From Salticus scenicus (lineage: Eukaryota > Arthropoda > Arachnida > Araneae > Salticidae): a stretch of 64,000 bases of DNA. Of the stretch, positions 59,363 through 64,000 are shown one piece after another. Within the stretch, counting starts at the first letter, position 1. Every line of letters starts with the position of its first letter. Under the pieces are notes generated by a model, which was not told where the DNA came from, did no database searches, and saw nothing but the letters and a program-made list of their open reading frames with translations. The position numbers and the translations under genes were made by a program. The stretch is from assembly GCA_963930645.1 (NCBI GenBank), contig OZ005652.1:357351602-357415601 (forward strand), read 5' to 3'.

Positions 59363-60647
59363 TCTATATCTATATATACATATATATATATAATCGTTCT
59401 TCCTGACTGACTGACTCTGGGAGTGAGTTAGGGGGTGATTCATCATCGCCCAGGACAAACGCCTGGACCTAGAAGCATGAAATTTTGTGACAATGTTCTT
59501 TCTATGACGTAGGCATCCACTAAAAAGTGATTTTACAAAATTCGCCCCCCCCCCAAGGAGGGGGGGGCAAAACGTGATTTCACAAAATAATTCATATCTC
59601 AAACAAAGAAACAGATATCCGTAAAGTATTTGCTTTAAAATGTAGCTAATACAAATGTCTAAAAACCAATCTCTGGAATTTTCAAAATTTGGTCTCCAAG
59701 GGGGCGGGGGGGGGGGTTGGCAAAACGTGATTTCACATGCGTAAAACGTGATTTCGCATAATCCTATATATCTCAAACAAAAAAATTGATATACGTGAAA
59801 TTTTTGCTCTAAAATATAGTTAATGCAAATATCTAAAAAAAAATTTCTGGAATTTTAGAAATTCAGCCCCCAGGTGGGGCAGCAGAGGAGGGGCTATGGG
59901 GCAAAAACAAATAGAAATACAGTTAGGGCGTTCAAAATTTGTACAGATAAGTTTTAGAGGCCTGCAAATCGAATGGGGATATTTTCGATTGTGTAAAGTT
60001 ATTAGGAGGGGCAGGAAGGAGGGAGGGGAGAAGGGGGGGGCAAAAAAATAAAAATAGTGTCAGATCGTTCAAAATTGGTACATAGAGGTTTTCGATATTT
60101 ACAAATCGATTGCGGATATTTTTGAATTTGTAAAATTATTAGGAGGGGTGGGAAGGGGATGGGGCGGTAAGGGGGGCTATGGGGCAAATACAAATAGAAA
60201 TACAGTTAGGCCGATCAAAATTGGTACAGATAGGTTTTACAGGCCTGCAAGTCGTATGGGGATATTTTAGAAAGTGTAAAGTCATTAGGAGGGCCGGGAA
60301 GGGGGGGGGCGGAGGGGCAAAAAAAATAGAGTTAGATCATTCAAAATAGGTACATAGAGGTTTTTGATACTTACAAATCGATTGCGGATATTTTCGAATT
60401 TGTAAAATTATTAAAATAGACGGGAGGGGAGGCGAAGGGGGAAAATAATAGAAATAAGAGTTAGAGCATTTTGGGAATTTTTTCCGAAGGCAGTGAGAAC
60501 CCTATGCGACATTTTTCCTAATCAAATTTTGTTTCTCTCTCTCTCTTTTTTTTTTCACGTGATAAAAATGAATGCAATTTTGACAATTCAGTAATTATAG
60601 TGATTCATTTAAAAATACTGACCAGCGAAGAGGGCGTCGCCTGCTAG
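59363..60647 (+). mobile_element. Complete non-autonomous Helitron with internal G-rich tandem repeats
   Basis: The 5' end is TCTATATCTATATATACAT after an A, followed by AATCGTTCTTCCTGACTGAC and a GCCTGGACCTAGAAGCATG block. The 3' end is AGCGA-AGAGGGCG-TCGC (hairpin GCGA/TCGC) then CTGCTAG with a T flank at 60648. TC..CTAG|T with a subterminal hairpin and A/T target is the Helitron signature. The interior is several units of about 135 bp in which a G-rich AGGAGGGG..GGGGCAAA stretch alternates with CAAAATTGGTACA(T/G)A and AGAGGTTTT..TACAAATCG blocks. No protein is encoded. The exact 5' base may be 59363 or 59369. Confidence 0.8.
59930..60430 (+). repeat. About 135-bp G-rich tandem repeats within the Helitron
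   Basis: AGGTTTT blocks occur near 59950, 60087, 60230 and 60356. Alternate units are more similar to each other (GCCTGCAA..CGTATGGGGATATTTT versus TTACAAATCGATTGCGG), giving a higher-order period of about 270 bp. Confidence 0.8.
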
Positions 60648-60937
60648 TCTTAAATAAAATACATAATATGACGATATTAATACATATTATTTGGATAAGA
60701 AACTTTTTTTTAATTATTAAATACGATCTGATTAGAGCATTTGATTAATTTTTAGGCCATCCCCATATAAAGATGTTTTGATTCATTATGACATGCATGA
60801 GGAAATTGTTCAATGTAAGATTTCGGTGTTGGGGAGATTTTTCAGTTCGTCGCATGTTGTGCGTGTTCAAAATTTAAAAAATATACAGGGCAACATAAAA
60901 ACGAATCTTTTTAATGCTTTCTCTTCAGAAATTAAAG

Positions 60938-61252
60938 GAACCGCAGTTGTCTAGTGGTAGAGCGCCGAGCTTGTAATTGGAAGGTTGTGGATTCGGTACT
61001 CGAGCAGACAAAGAACGTCGTGTACACTAACAGTGGCTGGTGTACATGAATTCTGAAGTGTCCGTAATGTCCTCCATGTTCCCATGAAAATTATATCTCT
61101 GGGGGTTACCGAATCGGGTGAGCTATCCTCTCCTTTCAGGATAAAATTGCAATGGCATGTCTCCGGGCTACCTCTAGTGATGAGTCCCAGACCAGCGCCA
61201 AGTGCCTGTTTCGCAGCACTAGTGCAACGAAAAACACAACTAATGAACCAGA
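60938..61252 (+). repeat. Thr-tRNA-derived SINE, near full length
   Basis: The head GTTGTCTAGTGGTAGAGCGC is a tRNA A-box region, followed by CGAGCTTGTAATTGG with a TGT anticodon position (Thr), and GGTTGTGGATTCGGTACTC, a decayed B box. The roughly 240-bp body continues with TGTACACTAACAGTGG, CCTCCATGTTCCCATG, ATCTCTGGGGGTTACCGAAT, CATGTCTCCGGGC and GCAGCACTAGTGCAAC. The tRNA fold is not maintained through the T arm, so it is not a tRNA gene. Truncated relatives are at 28126 and 40366. Confidence 0.85.
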
Positions 61253-61439
61253 TATTAAGGTATAAGCTCTTGGGATAATATTTTTATACTACATAGTTAA
61301 TATATACATATATATTACACCATTTGACTGTACCTTTAAAGTATAGTTATATATATATATAGATATTTAAGAAAAGAAATCGATACCTGTAAAAATAATT
61401 ATTTTGTGTTTATGTATAGAAAATATTAAAATTATGCAT

Positions 61440-61735
61440 ATTGAAATAGACAGGAAACGCCGACTTACGAATAACTGTCGGAAGCTTGGCCCAGGTTCGA
61501 TATGTATCATACATGCGTCAAAAATAAGGATCGAAATTCTACATAAAGGTATCGATAAAAAGTCATTTTATAAACATTTTCGTATCGGAGCTATCGAGGG
61601 CGTTCGTATCTGTATCAGATACACGAATGCCGGACCGACACCTATTCCCGTATCGCTACGAGTACCGATTTCGCGGACATTTTCGACACAGAAAAGTTAC
61701 GAATCGCTGGCATCGTAATGATACCTTTCGCGTTT
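61440..61735. other. CpG-rich patch of unknown origin
   Basis: About 300 bp with far more CG dinucleotides than the surroundings and many GTATCG/CGTATC words. It includes a hairpin GTATCTG-TAT-CAGATAC near 61610. A 104-codon plus-strand frame crosses it but shows no recognisable domain. It could be an unrecognised repeat, a recently inserted segment not yet depleted of CpG, or an unmethylated regulatory element. Confidence 0.4.
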
Positions 61736-61739
61736 GTCG

Positions 61740-61963
61740 TAAGATATCATTTTGGTGTCAATATGATAGTTCTGTGTTTGCTGGGATATTGTAATGATAC
61801 TGTTTTAGACAATATACTATAAAAGTAAGTACTACAAGAGGGTTACCCAAGCAATTTCCTGTACAAACATATTTTTTTTTCCTCTTAAAAATAAATATGG
61901 TGTAAAAATTTTTTAGGAGATTTTGTAGTTCCTAATTAAAAACAAATTTTAAATCTCACGAGT

Positions 61964-61998
<35 letters not shown>

Positions 61999-62800
61999 GA
62001 ATCAAATAAATCAAATTTAAATGGTACTATTAATATATATAGCTGGGAAATGCTTATAATCAATGTGAACAATTCATTTTTTCGTTTTTATTCATCATTA
62101 ACTTTAATTTAATATTTTAAATCTCTTTCACAATTCAAAATTTTTAAATCAGCTACATTTTCATTAGTAATATTTAGTTGATTAAATGTTTTTTATTAAA
62201 TTTATTTCGTTCAACTTTCTGAGGATTTTACTTTATTATTTTACATTTATAAACACAATAATGCTAATATAAAGGCAATATTTATTATTTTTTACTCTGT
62301 TAAACATTATTTTAAAATATAATTCTTCGCATCATTCATAAATACATTTCTATTCAAACTATTGATATAAGATTATTTGATTCATTAATCTTTATCAGCT
62401 CTCTTTCCAATTATATTTTAACTCCCTTTCATCATCTTAGATGCTCTCTTTTAAATATTATAGTTCTCTGAATTGGAATAAACATATTAAAATACGATGT
62501 AATCTTATTTTGAAGTTGAAAATTAACAAGGCATCTTTAAAAAAGATCTTTCGTAGATACTTGATTTACTTCAATGCATTTGAATCATGAAAGGATTAAA
62601 ATAAATCTTATGATATTATTTTCGTTTTCTTTACTTTAAGTAATTAGAGTATTGAAACATATAGAAAAATTCAACTTTTTACTTTATTTATTTAAAGAAA
62701 GTGATGCGTAGGACTATATTAAATTTTAAAGAATTCGTAAAAAAATATAATTTGATAGTACATTATTCTGCTAGTTATGTAAATCCTTTTATTTTTTTTC
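61740..62800. other. Intron, nothing recognised
   Basis: AT-rich with an A run of about 26 at 61969-61996. Confidence 0.5.
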
Positions 62801-62805
62801 TTTTT

Positions 62806-63159
62806 CAGTTCCCCATCATGCTATAGGTATGGGGAACTAAGATAAACGTGAAAATTTTCGACCTATGTTTCTTTAAATATTTATACGTTTTGTGGTGTGA
62901 AAAATCCGAAAATCACAAAATAAATATGGTGTCATCTGTAGGATGTCGATTAGGGTGTTAATGTGTTAGATTGTTAGTATGTTAGTGCGTTAGATCGTTA
63001 GTATTTTAGTTTGCTAGTGTTTTATTTTGTGAAGATGTTAGTTTATTAACGTGTTAGTTTGTTTGCCTTTGAACAAAATATCTCAAGATCAAATTATCAC
63101 AAAAATGTCAGACCCGTTTTAAAATAATCCTTACGAGCAGGCTACACCCGCTTCGCTAG
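62806..63159 (+). mobile_element. Probable short non-autonomous Helitron
   Basis: The 3' end reads GAGCAGGCTACACCCGCTTCG then CTAG with a T flank (63160), a form typical of arthropod Helitrons with an imperfect GCAGG..CCCGC stem. The interior has degenerate GTTAGT(A/T) repeats (62957-63060) and a GTTTGCCTTTGAACAAAATATC block. The left end at a TC near 62806 (before AGTTCCCCATC) is a guess. Confidence 0.5.
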
Positions 63160-63160
63160 T

Positions 63161-64000
63161 CACTATATTTAAATGAATTTTCAAAAGAATTGGATGAGCA
63201 TTTAAATTTTACATCATATTATAAATAAAATCTTAATAAGAAAAATAATAATTTATACATAAATAAATAAATAAACAATGAAATTGTTCTAGACCTTGCT
63301 TCGAGTACCCGCTGCCTACGGCATCTCTTTTTTCTGCTCATGCTGCATCGGGGGTCCAGGTTCCCACTGTCTGCAAAAAGGTCTTTCCCGGGCAGTTCTA
63401 TTTGGGTATTTATCAACGACATGTGGCTCTTCTGTTATTTAAGAACTACGATTTTAAAGATGACTGTATCTCAGCCTCTATTATATGTTTTTGTTTTTGA
63501 ATCATGTGTTTTATAGCTCCCATTAGTTACAATGTACTACGATTTGATTCTAGCCAGTATAACAAAATAAAATAAAAAGTAGATTTTCTTTTAAAAGGAA
63601 TTAAGCACGCGAAAAACAAATATACTTTAATCAGTTTAATCCTTTTCCACTATATACTGCCATTTCCCCCACTAATAAATATTATATAAAAAAAAATTAT
63701 TTTAAAGGAATTAATTTAAAATGAAAAATAAAAAGTTGCTATACTATAAAAATTATACATAAACATAACAATTTAATTATATTGCATTATCATTTGATTT
63801 TCAATTGATATAATAAATTAAAAAAAAAAAAAAGATAATTTCGCCATCGTGTTTTGAGCTATTATAAAAGTTTCAAATGGCTATCCAGACGGGAAGTTAG
63901 TCAAAAATTGATTGCAAGCTTTGTACTGGTAACGCTGCCGAAGGCAGCAGGGTCCCGAAGCAATTGATTAAAAAATTTTTAAAAATGCATTTTCACCGTA
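63161..64000. other. Intron or flank, no gene
   Basis: AT-rich. A GC-richer patch at 63295-63420 gives a 67-codon minus-strand frame without a recognised domain. A perfect small hairpin GCTGCC-GAA-GGCAGC lies near 63933. Confidence 0.45.

Noticed and set aside
60938..61020. Possible tRNA-Thr gene
   Set aside because: A-box-like head and TGT anticodon position only. The B box and T arm are degraded, and a SINE body follows that recurs elsewhere in the window.
61404..61718. 104-codon plus-strand frame
   Set aside because: It begins in AT-rich sequence, crosses the CpG-rich patch and shows no recognisable domain or conserved start context. Kept only as an unexplained patch.
62957..63060. Telomere-like GTTAGT repeats
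   Set aside because: Irregular spacing and sequence, not TTAGG arrays. They sit inside a probable Helitron.
47194..64000. Further Ig exons of the receptor
   Set aside because: No minus-strand segment with the Cys-Trp-Cys spacing and flanking splice sites was found. The remaining Ig exons are assumed to be outside the window.

Overview
This is a very AT-rich piece of a eukaryotic nuclear genome. It is full of poly-A/T runs of 20-30 bases, (TA)n arrays, SINEs and DNA transposons. The repeat families and the host gene point to an arthropod, most likely a chelicerate such as a spider; that placement is inference from family resemblance. Nothing prokaryotic, viral or plasmid-like is present.

The host gene is on the minus strand, and the whole window appears to lie inside it. 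Three exons can be read, all with GT-AG splice sites and all in phase 1: an immunoglobulin exon (46900-47193), a fibronectin III exon (40888-41181) and a transmembrane exon (227-355). In transcript order they give Ig, FN3, TM, which is the membrane-proximal half of a Sidestep-family (Side) axon-guidance/adhesion receptor. The N-terminal Ig domains must lie beyond 64000 and the cytoplasmic tail before position 1. The introns are 40,532 bp (356-40887) and 5,718 bp (41182-46899), with at least 16.8 kb more upstream.

The large intron holds a readable transposon history. At 2935-14437 and 14438-20135 a segment containing a decayed autonomous Helitron (Rep plus Pif1 helicase) and a dead Tc1-like transposase is tandemly duplicated. 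Unit 1 later received a full-length Ty3/Gypsy LTR retrotransposon (3864-9899) with two 480-bp LTRs that look identical, a 4-bp target duplication and an intact 1416-codon gag-pol frame. Unit 2 still shows the empty site. Unit 2 in turn gained a 666-bp TA-flanked insertion and lost about 354 bp. A diverged inverted repeat straddles the left duplication breakpoint.

Further right (20-34 kb) are diverged tandem arrays (about 155-bp and 173-bp units), tRNA-derived SINEs, and a 3.9-kb element with 34-bp perfect terminal inverted repeats and a 9-bp target duplication (Mutator-like size class). That element is nested in another element family that carries (ACAG)n microsatellites. Between 35.5 and 37.5 kb are a Helitron 3' terminus and a decayed multicopy ORF with a GCDTTS-like motif.

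The region upstream of the Ig exon (47-64 kb) holds a second decayed multicopy ORF family (54.1-55.4 kb), a complete non-autonomous hAT (56185-57432, 8-bp target duplication, GC-rich subterminal repeats), a complete non-autonomous Helitron with internal G-rich tandem repeats (59363-60647), a Thr-tRNA-derived SINE and a CpG-rich patch near 61.5 kb.

I see no convincing new molecular system. The most valuable signals are the dated nesting order, the intact young Gypsy in sense orientation in a receptor-gene intron, the 9-bp-TSD element, and the microsatellite-carrying family.
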